Shown: positions 47,054-56,403 of the stretch, one piece after another
How positions within the stretch are numbered: the first letter of the stretch is position 1
Layout of the letters: each line of letters begins with the position of its first letter
DNA from: Nocardia kruczakiae NBRC 101016
Lineage (GTDB): Bacteria; Actinomycetota; Actinomycetes; Mycobacteriales; Mycobacteriaceae
Assembly (NCBI RefSeq): GCF_001612965.1
Contig: NZ_BDBL01000025.1
Location: 62,001-126,000, forward strand
DNA: 64,000 nucleotides
Reading direction: 5' to 3'
Position numbers and translations under genes: made by a program
Notes under the pieces: model-generated
Told to the model about the DNA's origin: nothing
Databases searched by the model: none
The model's input: the letters and a program-made list of their open reading frames with translations, nothing else

Positions 47054-48358
47054 ATGAGTACGGCGATTGCGACCTCGGTCCGCGGTACGCCCACCTCCGT
47101 CACGACCGAATCCGGAGAGGCCGCACAACCCCGGCCGTCGCGGCCCTATCTGCATCAGGTCAACCTGTTCCGGATCCTGACCTTCGCCAGTGTGATCGCC
47201 GTACACGTGATCGACAGATCCAGTGATCCGAACAATGTGTCGGCGAACGGGGTCATGGTGCTGCTGCACTTTCCTCGCGAGGCCTTCTTCACACTGACCG
47301 GATTCGTGCTGATCTACCAGTACGCCGACCGGTCCTTCGACGCGCCACACTTCTGGCGCCGCCGCTTCGCCCTCGTCGGCATCCCCTATGTCCTCTGGTC
47401 GGTGTTCTACTGGGGATATTCGGTGGTCGCCGGTATTCATGAGGAGTCCGCGGCGGGAGCGGTACGCCGGTTGGCGGTCGAACTCGTGACCGGAGAGGCC
47501 TGGTATCAGCTGTACTTCCTGCTGGTCTCGATGCAGATCTATCTGCTCTTCCCGCTGTTGCTCCGGTTCGTCCGCTGGTCGGCCGGCCACCACCGCTGGG
47601 TGCTCGCGACGAGTGCGCTCGTCCAAGCGGGCATGCTGGGGGCCCTCACGCATCCGCCGACGCTCACCGGTATGCCGGGGCAGCTGTGGGACCACCTCTA
47701 CGTGACGGTACTGCCGTACCAGTTCTACATCCTGTTCGGCGCGGTCGCCGCCTGGCATATCGGCACCGTCGACCGGGCCGTGCGCCGCTTCGGCCCGCTG
47801 CTGATCCTCGGCACTGTCCTCGTGGCGGCGGGCGCCGAGTGGTGCTATCAGCACGCCGTCGCGGGCGGAACCACGCCGTGGCAGGCCGACAACGTCTTCA
47901 ACCCGTACATGGCCGTCTATTTCGTCGCGCTGATCGTCGGCCTCTACACCGTGAGTACGTGGTGGTCCTGGCTGCGTCCGAAGTACCGCGTCGTCGGCCG
48001 CATCTCGCGCTACGGCGCCGATCGCTCGTTCGCGGTCTTCCTGATGCATCCGATCGTGCTGGAACTGCTGATCCCCCTCTACCCGCGGCTGCACGACGCG
48101 GTCGGCGCCGTGGGCGCGACGGCGCTGTTGTTCGTCGCGGTCCTGGCGGTGACCCTCGCGATCGTCGGCGTGGTGCGCCACGCGCCCGGCAGTATCTACC
48201 TCACCGGCCGGCCCCGGATCGAAGGAACCACCCCGCTCGGACGTCGATTGCGGTCACTGGGCTCGACAGCGCCGCAGCGCGCGACGGCGTTCGAGACCGG
48301 TCACCGCGTCCCTGAGTCGTACGGACGGCCGTCGTCCGCCGAGGCACCGGCGGCATAG
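47054..48358 (+). CDS. Acyltransferase-3 family membrane protein
   Basis: 434 aa with about ten membrane helices. Family features: N-terminal LFRILTFASVIAVHVID (His in the first helix), REAFFTLTGFVLIYQY, FWRRRFALVGIPYVLWSVFYW, WYQLYFLLVSMQIYLLFPLLLRF, and FAVFLMHPIVLELL. Such proteins transfer acetyl or other acyl groups to cell-surface sugars or lipids. The true start is uncertain: ATG at 47054 is chosen because upstream residues are non-conserved, but ATG 46940 is possible. The last 58 bases overlap the convergent monooxygenase gene. The 196 bases upstream hold no gene. Confidence 0.85.
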   Translation: MSTAIATSVRGTPTSVTTESGEAAQPRPSRPYLHQVNLFRILTFASVIAVHVIDRSSDPNNVSANGVMVLLHFPREAFFTLTGFVLIYQYADRSFDAPHFWRRRFALVGIPYVLWSVFYWGYSVVAGIHEESAAGAVRRLAVELVTGEAWYQLYFLLVSMQIYLLFPLLLRFVRWSAGHHRWVLATSALVQAGMLGALTHPPTLTGMPGQLWDHLYVTVLPYQFYILFGAVAAWHIGTVDRAVRRFGPLLILGTVLVAAGAEWCYQHAVAGGTTPWQADNVFNPYMAVYFVALIVGLYTVSTWWSWLRPKYRVVGRISRYGADRSFAVFLMHPIVLELLIPLYPRLHDAVGAVGATALLFVAVLAVTLAIVGVVRHAPGSIYLTGRPRIEGTTPLGRRLRSLGSTAPQRATAFETGHRVPESYGRPSSAEAPAA

Positions 48359-49617
48359 GTCGTGGCTTCTGCCGCGACCGCGTCCGATGCGAGGTCGACG
48401 GGAACAGCAGCACTGGCATGGCGGTACGCCTCGGCAAGGCCGGCGAGTTCGGCCGCGGTGAGCACCTCCTCGATCCGATCGAAGCCGAGCGGCGCCCGTT
48501 GCGCCACCGCGTGCAGCACCCGGTCCATCGGCATATCACGGTTCGCCAGCACGATGGCGTTGACCGCCTTCCGCCGGACCTGCTCGTAGCGCGCCAGCCC
48601 GGCGATCGGATCGGCGGCCGCCGCGAGTTCGGACGCCAGAACGCCGGCATCGAGAATGGCTTGCGAGCCGCCGTTGGAGCCGACCGGATACATCGGATGG
48701 GCGGCATCGCCCATTATCGTGACGCGTCCGGTCCCCCAGTGCGGCAACGGGTCTCGGTCGACCATCGGATACTCGAGCACCTCGGCGGCGGCGCGCAGCA
48801 AGCCGGAAACGTCGACACCGGCCAGGTGCCAACCGTCGTAGTGCGGGAGCACATCCGCCAGCCGCCCGGCGCGATTCCAGTCCGGGCTCTGCGCCGCCGT
48901 ATCGGGCACGCGCACTTCGGCAACCCAGTTCACCAGCGAGCTCCCCCGACGATGCGCGGCGCCGGAAATCGGGTACATGACGAATTTCGCGGCGTGGTTG
49001 GAACCCGCGACCACCATCGTCCGGCCGTCCAGGAAAGGCCGAATCTCACTGACGCCCCGCCACATTCGAATGCCGTTCCACAGCGGAGGACCCTCGGCCG
49101 GGTGCAATTGCGCTCGGACGGCCGAATGCAGACCGTCGGCGCCGATCAATACATCCGCGGTCTCCTCGACGAAGTGGCCCGCGGACCGGTCGCGGAACCG
49201 GCAGCGCACCCCATCGGCGTCCTCGGTGAACGAGTGCAGCGCCAGCCCTTCACGCACGGCGTCCGCTCCCAGCCGGGCACGCACCAGCTCCACGAGCAAC
49301 TCCTGCAATTCGCCGCGATGGACCGCATACTGCGGCCAGCGCTGACCGGCGGCCAATCCGCGTGCCTCACTCCAGATTCGATTCCCGAACCGATCCAGGT
49401 GCAGCGTTCGCGACGTCGCGATCGCGCAATCGGACAGGGCCGCACCGATTCCCAGCTCGACCAGTTCCCGCACCGCATGGGGCAAGAGATTGATCCCGAC
49501 ACCGAGGGGACGCAGTTCGGTCACCGCATCGAACACCACCGCGTCGATACCCACCCGGTGCAGACAGGCCGCCGCGGTCAGCCCGGCGATCCCTGCGCCC
49601 GCGATCACAACCCGCAT
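48301..49617 (-). CDS. FAD-dependent monooxygenase, PhzS/salicylate-hydroxylase-like
   Basis: 438 aa class A flavoprotein hydroxylase. It has an N-terminal GAGIAGL nucleotide-binding motif, a central DVLIGADGLHSAVR (DG motif), and MGDAAHPMYPVGSNGGSQAILDA (GD motif). The long HPMYPVGSNG stretch and MWRGVSEIRPFLDGRTM resemble PhzS-type enzymes acting on aromatic carboxylates. The ATG at 49617 follows GGGAG. Its 3' end overlaps the convergent acyltransferase gene by 58 bases. The substrate is not known; oxidative decarboxylation of a salicylate- or phenazine-like acid is one possibility. Confidence 0.88.
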   Translation of the reverse strand: MRVVIAGAGIAGLTAAACLHRVGIDAVVFDAVTELRPLGVGINLLPHAVRELVELGIGAALSDCAIATSRTLHLDRFGNRIWSEARGLAAGQRWPQYAVHRGELQELLVELVRARLGADAVREGLALHSFTEDADGVRCRFRDRSAGHFVEETADVLIGADGLHSAVRAQLHPAEGPPLWNGIRMWRGVSEIRPFLDGRTMVVAGSNHAAKFVMYPISGAAHRRGSSLVNWVAEVRVPDTAAQSPDWNRAGRLADVLPHYDGWHLAGVDVSGLLRAAAEVLEYPMVDRDPLPHWGTGRVTIMGDAAHPMYPVGSNGGSQAILDAGVLASELAAAADPIAGLARYEQVRRKAVNAIVLANRDMPMDRVLHAVAQRAPLGFDRIEEVLTAAELAGLAEAYRHASAAVPVDLASDAVAAEATTYAAGASADDGRPYDSGTR

Positions 49618-49793
49618 CACCGCTCTCCCGCCGGTAGTCGCAGCGAATCGAAATTCCCTACACCCCACACCTTCTCGTTCCTCCCGCCGATGTCCGGAGG
49701 ACGCGACCAATCTACCGATTCTCGGCTGTGGGCAACCCAGTCAATCACCGTCGGTGGGTATGTCCCGATCGACGGCCACCGGCGGCCGGCCGG

Positions 49794-50453
49794 TTACCCG
49801 CGCGGTGGCAGCAGACGTCCGGTGAAGCCGGCCGCCACCAGCCGCTCGTACGCGACGCGAACCGCGTCCGGAACATCCTGTTCGATCGCCCATCCCTCGG
49901 CCGCATACCGCCACACCCGTTGCGTATCCCCCACCAGCATCGTGACGACCCGCTCCGCATCGCCGATCCGCGCCACATAGTCGTCCAGCGACTCCGGCAG
50001 CGATCCGCACACCACCTCGACCTCCGGCCAGCGCTTCCGGCAGGTCGCATAACTGCGCCGCTGTTGATACGGCCGGCAGATCAGCAGAACCGACCGCACG
50101 ACGCGACCTGAGTCGCGCAGCAACGCCCGCGAAAGGTCGATGTTCTCAGCGGTATTCGTGGCGCGCGGCTCGACCAGGACAGCGTCGTCCGGAATCCCCT
50201 GCGCGACAGCGTGTTCCCGATAGTGAACCGCTTCCCCGTCCGGAAACTCGGCCACCGTCGTGGGCGCGTTGGCGCCACTGAACACGATCGTCGAAAAGAT
50301 CCCCCGCCGAAACAACTCGACCGCATACACCGCCACCCCGATGTCGTGACTCCCCAGCCCGATCCCCACATCCACCGGCCGCACCTCATGCCCCATGAGG
50401 TTGTACTCCCACAGGGTGCGGACATCTGGTCGAATACGCTCGGGAATCCGCAT
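49794..50453 (-). CDS. YdcF-family (DUF218) protein
   Basis: 219 aa. The DUF218 fold is recognised by GIGLGSHDIGVAVYAVELFRRG, FSGANAPTTVAEFPDGEAVHY, VEPRATNTAENIDLSRALL and SVLLICRPYQQRRSYAT. E. coli YdcF binds S-adenosylmethionine, and other members act in envelope or vancomycin-resistance contexts; here the role is unknown. The ATG at 50453 is chosen since upstream residues are non-conserved. It lies downstream of the ribosomal operon but beyond a strong terminator. Confidence 0.82.
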   Translation of the reverse strand: MRIPERIRPDVRTLWEYNLMGHEVRPVDVGIGLGSHDIGVAVYAVELFRRGIFSTIVFSGANAPTTVAEFPDGEAVHYREHAVAQGIPDDAVLVEPRATNTAENIDLSRALLRDSGRVVRSVLLICRPYQQRRSYATCRKRWPEVEVVCGSLPESLDDYVARIGDAERVVTMLVGDTQRVWRYAAEGWAIEQDVPDAVRVAYERLVAAGFTGRLLPPRG

Positions 50454-50572
50454 CCGACGATCATACGAACGCGGCGGACACTCGCCGGCCGGTGTGGTCG
50501 TAGCAGACCCGTCGCGTACGAACGAGCTGCCGGTCCGGCGAAGCCGCAAGCGGAATGATCGGCCTCGGATGC

Positions 50573-50611
50573 ACGAAGGCCCGCTTCCCGAACCGGGAAG
50601 CGGGCCTTCGT
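50573..50611. terminator. Strong terminator after rpsQ
   Basis: A 17-bp perfect inverted repeat, arms 50573-50589 and 50595-50611 (core AAGGCCCGCTTCCC / GGGAAGCGGGCCTT), with a 5-base loop. It starts 41 bases past the rpsQ stop. It closes the S10 operon and may act in both directions; a TATTT tract follows on the plus strand. Confidence 0.85.
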
Positions 50612-50652
50612 ATTTCGACTACACAGCCGAGGCCGGAGAAGAAGGAGTCTTC

Positions 50653-50949
50653 CTACTTCGCCTTCTCCAGGACCTCCACCAGCCGCCACCGCTTGGTGGC
50701 CGACAGCGGACGGGTCTCCATCAGCTGCACGCGGTCGCCGACACCGGCGATCTCGTTCTCGTCGTGCGCCTTCACCTTCGAGGTGGTGCGGATGATCTTG
50801 CCGTAGAGCGGGTGCCGGTTACGGTCTTCCAGCTCGACAACGATCGTCTTGTTCATCTTGTCGGAGACGACGTAACCGACACGCACTTTGCGCGAGCCAC
50901 GTTCGGTCTCCTTGGCCGGCGTCTTGGCCGGGCCCTTTACGTCGCTCAT
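50653..50949 (-). CDS. rpsQ: 30S ribosomal protein S17
   Basis: 98 aa, primary 16S rRNA-binding OB-fold protein. The conserved VGYVVSDKMNKTIVVELEDR and YGKIIRTTSKVKAHDE are present, with the short charged N-terminal extension usual in actinobacteria. The ATG overlaps the rpmC stop (ATGA). It is the last gene of the operon, followed by a hairpin. Confidence 0.98.
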   Translation of the reverse strand: MSDVKGPAKTPAKETERGSRKVRVGYVVSDKMNKTIVVELEDRNRHPLYGKIIRTTSKVKAHDENEIAGVGDRVQLMETRPLSATKRWRLVEVLEKAK

Positions 50950-51185
50950 GCGGCGTCTCCCTTGCCTTCAGGACCGGAGGCCAAGCCGAGCTCGCGCTCA
51001 CGCATGACCGTGTAGATGCGCGCGATCTCGTGACGAACCACACGCAGGCGCCGGTTGTTCTGCAACTGGCCGGTCGCCATCTGGAAGCGCAGGTTGAACA
51101 GCTCTTCCTTCGATTCACGCAGGCGGGCGACGAGCTCGTCCTCGTTGAGCTCGCGCAGGTCTGCGGCCGGAGTTCCGGTAGCCAT
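50946..51185 (-). CDS. rpmC: 50S ribosomal protein L29
   Basis: 79 aa with ADLRELNEDELVARLRESKEELFNLRFQMATGQL, the two-helix L29 core near the exit tunnel. The ATG at 51185 is used because it overlaps the rplP stop by one base (TGATG) and gives the conserved start. A longer reading would extend into rplP. The C-terminal tail GLASGPEGKGDAA is a lineage-specific extension. Confidence 0.97.
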   Translation of the reverse strand: MATGTPAADLRELNEDELVARLRESKEELFNLRFQMATGQLQNNRRLRVVRHEIARIYTVMRERELGLASGPEGKGDAA

Positions 51186-51601
51186 CAGAACTGCTCCTCC
51201 CTGGTCACGATCCTGCACTTCATCGGGAGCTTGTGCATCGCGCGGCGCAGCGCCTCACGAGCGGTCTCCTCGTTCGGGTAAGACATCTCGAACATCACGC
51301 GACCCGGCTTGACGTTCGCGACCCACCACTCCGGCGAACCCTTACCGGAACCCATGCGGGTTTCGGCCGGCTTCTTGGTCAGCGGGCGATCCGGGTAGAT
51401 GTTGATCCAGATCTTGCCGCCACGACGGATGTGGCGGGTCATCGCGATACGCGCCGACTCGATCTGCCGGTTGGTGACGTAGGCCGGCTCCAGAGCCTGG
51501 ATGCCGAAGTCACCGAACGCCACCGAGGTGCCGCCCTTGGCCATACCGGTACGACGGGGGTGATGCTGCTTGCGGTGCTTGACCTTGCGGGGCATCAGCA
51601 C
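51185..51601 (-). CDS. rplP: 50S ribosomal protein L16
   Basis: 138 aa, binds 23S rRNA near the A-site tRNA. The GTG start gives MLMPRKVKHRKQHHPRR, the standard L16 N-terminus. KGGTSVAFGDFGIQALEPAYV, RIAMTRHIRRGGKIWINIYPD and the MGSGKGSPEWWVANVKPGR block are intact. Three bases separate it from rpsC. Confidence 0.98.
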   Translation of the reverse strand: MLMPRKVKHRKQHHPRRTGMAKGGTSVAFGDFGIQALEPAYVTNRQIESARIAMTRHIRRGGKIWINIYPDRPLTKKPAETRMGSGKGSPEWWVANVKPGRVMFEMSYPNEETAREALRRAMHKLPMKCRIVTREEQF

Positions 51602-51604
51602 GGG

Positions 51605-52402
51605 TCAGCCCTCCTGGTTCTCTGCCGGCGGCTCCGCCACCGCGGTGGCGGCCCGACCGGCTTCAGTGCTGGTCGCGGTGGTGCCGGACGAACCGGACCG
51701 CCGCGGACGGCTCGGCCGCTCCCGACGCTCGCGACGCTCGGGCTGCGCGGCGGCGGCGGTGACCTCACGCTTGCCGCCGACGATGTCGCCCTTGTAGATC
51801 CACACCTTCACGCCGATGCGGCCGAAGGTGGTGCGAGCCTCGTACAGGCCGTAATCGATGTCGGCGCGCAGCGTGTGCAGCGGCACCCGACCCTCGCGGT
51901 AGAACTCCGAGCGCGACATTTCGGCGCCACCGAGGCGGCCCGAGCACTGCACTCGAATGCCCTTGACGTTCGGCGAACGCATGGCCGACTGGATGGCCTT
52001 GCGCATCGCGCGACGGAACGCCACACGGTTGGACAGCTGCTCGGCCACACCCTGGGCAACCAGCTGCGCATCCGACTCGGGGTTCTTGACCTCGAGGATG
52101 TTCAGCTGAACCTGCTTGCCGGTGAGCTTCTCCAGCTCGGCGCGGATGCGGTCGGCCTCGGCGCCGCGACGGCCGATCACGATGCCCGGACGCGCGGTGT
52201 GGATGTCCACCCGGACGCGGTCACGAGTGCGCTCGATCTCGACCTTCGAGATGCCGGCCCGCTCCATACCCGTGCTCAGCAGCTTGCGGATCGCTACGTC
52301 TTCCTTGACGTATTCCTTGTACTGCTTGTCGGCGTACCAGCGGGACTTCCAATCGGTGGTGATACCGAGGCGGAAGCCATGGGGATTGATTTTCTGTCCC
52401 AT
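51605..52402 (-). CDS. rpsC: 30S ribosomal protein S3
   Basis: 265 aa. N-terminal MGQKINPHGFRLGIT, the KH domain (VDIHTARPGIVIGRRGAEADRIRAEL) and the C-terminal domain (VQCSGRLGGAEMSRSE) are complete. A ~45-residue Arg/Glu/Ser/Thr-rich tail follows, typical of actinobacterial S3. The ATG immediately follows the rplV stop (TAAATG). Confidence 0.98.
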   Translation of the reverse strand: MGQKINPHGFRLGITTDWKSRWYADKQYKEYVKEDVAIRKLLSTGMERAGISKVEIERTRDRVRVDIHTARPGIVIGRRGAEADRIRAELEKLTGKQVQLNILEVKNPESDAQLVAQGVAEQLSNRVAFRRAMRKAIQSAMRSPNVKGIRVQCSGRLGGAEMSRSEFYREGRVPLHTLRADIDYGLYEARTTFGRIGVKVWIYKGDIVGGKREVTAAAAQPERRERRERPSRPRRSGSSGTTATSTEAGRAATAVAEPPAENQEG

Positions 52403-52810
52403 TTACTTAGCCCCTCCCTTCCGGCGGCTACGAGCCGGGGCGGCGCTGGCGACGCTCTCGACCTCGATCGTGATGTGGCTGGTGCGCTTGCGGATCCGGA
52501 ACGCGCGGCCCTGGGCACGCGGCTGGAAACGCTTCATGGTCGCGCCCTCGTCGACATACGCCGTCGAGATGACCAGGGTGTCGGGGTTCAGGCCGAAGTT
52601 GTTCTCGGCGTTCGCCGCGGCGCTTGCCACGACCTTGGCGACGGGTTCGCTGGCGGCCTGCGGCGCGAAGCGCAGGATGTTCAGCGCATCCTCGACCCGC
52701 TTGCCGCGGACCAGGTCCACGACGCGGCGAGCCTTCATCGGAGTGACGCGAACGTGCTTCGCGGTCGCGCGCGCGGTCGGGTTCTGAAGCGTGGTGTCTT
52801 GTTCGCTCAT
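52403..52810 (-). CDS. rplV: 50S ribosomal protein L22
   Basis: 135 aa. The globular core (ARATAKHVRVTPMKARRVVD) and the beta-hairpin that lines the exit tunnel (MKRFQPRAQGRAFRIRKRTSHI) are present. Basic C-terminal tail. The ATG overlaps the rpsS stop (ATGA). Changes in the hairpin can give macrolide resistance; none is evident. Confidence 0.98.
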   Translation of the reverse strand: MSEQDTTLQNPTARATAKHVRVTPMKARRVVDLVRGKRVEDALNILRFAPQAASEPVAKVVASAAANAENNFGLNPDTLVISTAYVDEGATMKRFQPRAQGRAFRIRKRTSHITIEVESVASAAPARSRRKGGAK

Positions 52811-53088
52811 CGCCGCTTGCTCTTCCGATCTTCCTTGACGTGGCTCCGGAACGTCCTGGTCGGCGCGAACTCACCGAGCTTGTGCCCGACCATGTTCTCC
52901 GAGACGAACACCGGCACGTGCTTGCGGCCGTCGTGGACCGAGAACGTGTGGCCGATGAAATCGGGGATGATGGTCGAACGACGCGACCAGGTCTTGATGA
53001 CCTGCTTGGTGCCCTTCTCGTTCTGGACGTCCACCTTCTTGAGGAGGTGTTCGTCGACGAACGGGCCCTTCTTGAGGCTGCGTGGCAT
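52807..53088 (-). CDS. rpsS: 30S ribosomal protein S19
   Basis: 93 aa with the invariant MPRSLKKGPFVDEHLLKKV start and TIIPDFIGHTFSVHDGRKHVPV core, which contacts 16S rRNA and S13 in the small-subunit head. It starts 14 bases after rplB, preceded by GGAGG. Confidence 0.98.
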   Translation of the reverse strand: MPRSLKKGPFVDEHLLKKVDVQNEKGTKQVIKTWSRRSTIIPDFIGHTFSVHDGRKHVPVFVSENMVGHKLGEFAPTRTFRSHVKEDRKSKRR

Positions 53089-53102
53089 CTTTAACCTCCT
53101 CC

Positions 53103-53933
<831 letters not shown>

Positions 53934-53966
53934 GAGTTCTTCTCTGCTTTCTGAAGATCCGACCGC

Positions 53967-54272
53967 TTAGGCGACCGGGCCTCCGAAGATCTCGATGGGC
54001 TTGCTGTCGGCCGAGATGGTCACGAGCGCGCGCTTGGTGCTCTTGCGCTGGCCGTAACCGAAGCGGGTCCGCTTGCGCTTGCCCTGACGGTTGGCAGTGT
54101 TGACGCTGGTGACCGTGACGCCGAAAACCTTCTCGACGGCGATCTTGATCTGCGTCTTGTTCGAGTCCGGGTGCACCAGGAAGGTGTAGGTGCCCTCTTC
54201 GATCAGCCCGTAGGACTTCTCGGAGATCACCGGCGCGAGCAGAATGTCGCGGGGGTCGGCGATGGTGGTCAC
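53967..54272 (-). CDS. rplW: 50S ribosomal protein L23
   Basis: 101 aa; it binds at the tunnel exit and contacts trigger factor. DPRDILLAPVISEKSYGLIEEG and the KTQIKIAVEKVFGVTVTSVNT core are clear. The GTG at 54272 follows GGAGGAAAGCAA and overlaps the rplD stop (GTGA). Longer readings run back into rplD. Confidence 0.97.
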   Translation of the reverse strand: MTTIADPRDILLAPVISEKSYGLIEEGTYTFLVHPDSNKTQIKIAVEKVFGVTVTSVNTANRQGKRKRTRFGYGQRKSTKRALVTISADSKPIEIFGGPVA

Positions 54273-54955
54273 TTGCTTTCCTCCTGTGCAGACTCGGCCG
54301 GGCCGTGCACGAACGCGTTGAGCGCCTCGACGCTGAACACGACGTCGTCGCTGAGCAGCACGTCGTAGGTGTTCAGCTGGTCCGGCGCGATCGGGTGCAC
54401 ACCCTGCAGGTTCGCCACGCTCTTCCACGCGGTGACATCTTCGCGGCCCACCACGACCAGAACCTTCTTGCGGTCCGACAGCTCGGCCAGGAAGTTCTTG
54501 GCGGCCTTGGTCGACGGCGTCTGGCCGGCGACCAGTTCGCTGATCACGTGGATGCGCTCGTTGCGGGCCCGGTCCGAGAGGGCGCCACGCAGGGCGGCGG
54601 CCTTCATCTTCTTGGGCAGGCGCTGCGAGTAGTCGCGCGGCTGCGGGCCGTGCACGGTGCCACCACCGGTGAACTGCGGCGCACGGGTCGAACCCTGGCG
54701 GGCGCGGCCGGTGCCCTTCTGGCGGTACGGCTTCTTACCACCGCCGCGGACGTCGCCGCGGGTCTTGGTGGCGTGCGTGCCCTGGCGAGCCGCGGCCTGC
54801 TGGGCCACGACGACCTGGTGCATCAGCGCGATGTTGGCGGTCGCGTCGAAGATCTCCGCGGGGAGTTCGACGGTGCCGTTGGTCTTGCCGCCCGGCTCTT
54901 TCACCGGAAGCGTAAGATTGGTCGCCTTTTCCGACTTCACAGTGTCGGTGCTCAT
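54269..54955 (-). CDS. rplD: 50S ribosomal protein L4
   Basis: 228 aa. The loop that reaches into the exit tunnel (KTRGDVRGGGKKPYRQKGTGRARQG) and PQFTGGGTVHGPQPRDYSQRLPKKMK are conserved. In many bacteria L4 represses its own S10 operon; no leader for this is recognisable here. The ATG overlaps the rplC stop (ATGA). Confidence 0.98.
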   Translation of the reverse strand: MSTDTVKSEKATNLTLPVKEPGGKTNGTVELPAEIFDATANIALMHQVVVAQQAAARQGTHATKTRGDVRGGGKKPYRQKGTGRARQGSTRAPQFTGGGTVHGPQPRDYSQRLPKKMKAAALRGALSDRARNERIHVISELVAGQTPSTKAAKNFLAELSDRKKVLVVVGREDVTAWKSVANLQGVHPIAPDQLNTYDVLLSDDVVFSVEALNAFVHGPAESAQEESK

Positions 54956-55617
54956 GCCCGGGCACCACCCTTCGCAGCACTCTTGACGATCACGATGCCG
55001 CCCTTGCGGCCCGGGATCGCGCCCTTGATCAGCAGCAGGCCGTTCTCGGCGTCCACCTTGTGGACCGAGAGGTTCTGCGTGGTCACGCGGTCGTTACCCA
55101 TCCGGCCGGCCATCCGCATGCCCTTGAACACACGACCCGGGGTGGAGCAACCACCGATGGAGCCCGGCCGGCGGTGCACGGCCTGCGCACCGTGGGCCGC
55201 GCCCTGGCCCTTGAAGCCGTGACGCTTCATGACACCGGCGTAGCCCTTGCCCTTGCTGGTGCCGGTCACGTCGACGTAGGTGCCCTCTTCGAAGACATCG
55301 GCCGACAGTTCCTGGCCCACCTCGAACGAGCCGGCGTCGGCGACGCGGATCTCGGCGACGTGGCGACGCGGGGTGACACCGGCCTTGGCGAACTGCCCGG
55401 CGACGGGCTTGATCACCTTGCGCGGGTCGATCGCGCCGAAAGCGATCTGAACGGCGGAGTAGCCGTCGCGCTCCTCGGTGCGGATCTGGGTCACCACGTT
55501 CGGCCCGGCCTTGACGACGGTCACCGGAACGACGCGGTTCTTCTCGTCGAACACCTGGGTCATACCGAGCTTGGTGCCCAGGATGCCCGCGGCGGGCCTG
55601 TTCTTGTTGTCAGTCAT
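54952..55617 (-). CDS. rplC: 50S ribosomal protein L3
   Basis: 221 aa. The start at 55617 gives MTDNKNRPAAGILGTKLGMTQVFDE. The central extension approaching the peptidyl-transferase centre (GVMKRHGFKGQGAAHGAQAVHR, PGSIGGCSTPGRVFKGMRMAG) is complete. Fourteen bases separate it from rpsJ. Confidence 0.98.
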   Translation of the reverse strand: MTDNKNRPAAGILGTKLGMTQVFDEKNRVVPVTVVKAGPNVVTQIRTEERDGYSAVQIAFGAIDPRKVIKPVAGQFAKAGVTPRRHVAEIRVADAGSFEVGQELSADVFEEGTYVDVTGTSKGKGYAGVMKRHGFKGQGAAHGAQAVHRRPGSIGGCSTPGRVFKGMRMAGRMGNDRVTTQNLSVHKVDAENGLLLIKGAIPGRKGGIVIVKSAAKGGARA

Positions 55618-55631
55618 ATCTGCAATCCCCG

Positions 55632-55937
55632 TCACTGAATGTTGACGTCGACGCTGGCCGGCAGATCGATGCGCATGAGCGCGTCGACCGTCTTCGGCGT
55701 CGGGTCGAGGATGTCGATCAGCCGCTTGTGCGTGCGCATCTCGAAGTGCTCGCGCGAGTCCTTGTACTTGTGCGGCGAGCGGATGACGCAATACACGTTC
55801 TTCTCGGTCGGCAACGGCACCGGCCCGACGACGCGGGCACCGGTGCGGGTCACCGTCTCGACGATCTTGCGTGCAGACGCATCGATCGCCTCATGGTCGT
55901 AGGCCTTGAGCCTGATGCGGATCTTCTGTCCCGCCAC
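55632..55937 (-). CDS. rpsJ: 30S ribosomal protein S10
   Basis: 101 aa, first gene of the operon. It binds 16S rRNA in the head and also serves as transcription factor NusE. KIRIRLKAYDHEAIDASARKIVE, GPVPLPTEKNVYCVIRSPHKYKDSREHFEMR and the loop carrying the tetracycline/tigecycline-relevant residues are standard. The GTG start has AAAGGAC upstream. Confidence 0.98.
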   Translation of the reverse strand: MAGQKIRIRLKAYDHEAIDASARKIVETVTRTGARVVGPVPLPTEKNVYCVIRSPHKYKDSREHFEMRTHKRLIDILDPTPKTVDALMRIDLPASVDVNIQ

Positions 55938-56378
55938 GCTGAGTGTCCTTTTCTCCGCTTACGTTGTGACCCAGAAGCTTTCGCTCCCGAATCACCCTCA
56001 TTTGCACAGCCCGAACACACGAAGACGCATCAGCCACCATCACGACCGGGGCGCACCCGATCCATCGCCGCTGTTCATCTGTCATGGTTCTTCCGGTCCA
56101 CGCGGTCGGGCGTGTCGCCTCTCCGCTCATTCTCCGACCCCGGGCATACTTCACCTGGTGGGTCTCGGAACTTCGTCCCGGACGTACCCGCGCCGGACTC
56201 GACGCCGATACTCAGTGGGTCCTGCTCACCTACCGGCGATGGACGCACACCACCGCTGCAGGCAACCCGAACAGTATGCCCGAGGCCCCCCACCCACTCC
56301 AAATCGGGGGTCGTCCGCTCCGGCGGACATGCCGCGGTCCTGGTCGGACGGTACCGGACCGGGTCGCGGCGCGTCGAA
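55938..56378. promoter_or_regulatory. S10 operon leader and divergent intergenic region
   Basis: A 441-base region with no gene that I can support; the short open frames have no family resemblance and no Shine-Dalgarno sequence. It must hold the leftward S10 operon promoter and the rightward promoter of the hotdog-protein gene. I see no confident -35/-10 pair and no L4-type leader hairpin. Confidence 0.5.
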
Positions 56379-56394
56379 CTTACTCAAGAGTAAG
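56379..56394. promoter_or_regulatory. Palindromic operator candidate before the hotdog-fold gene
   Basis: CTTACTCAAGAGTAAG is a perfect 7-bp inverted repeat with a 2-base spacer, directly before the start region. Sites of the form TTACTN(n)AGTAA are bound by several TetR-family lipid regulators in actinobacteria. The regulator is not identified. Confidence 0.55.
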
Positions 56395-56403
56395 ATGCCG
56401 ACC

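Noticed and set aside
55891..56154. 87-codon minus-strand frame upstream of rpsJ
   Set aside because: It overlaps the rpsJ 5' end, has no Shine-Dalgarno sequence and no family resemblance; more likely leader DNA of the S10 operon.
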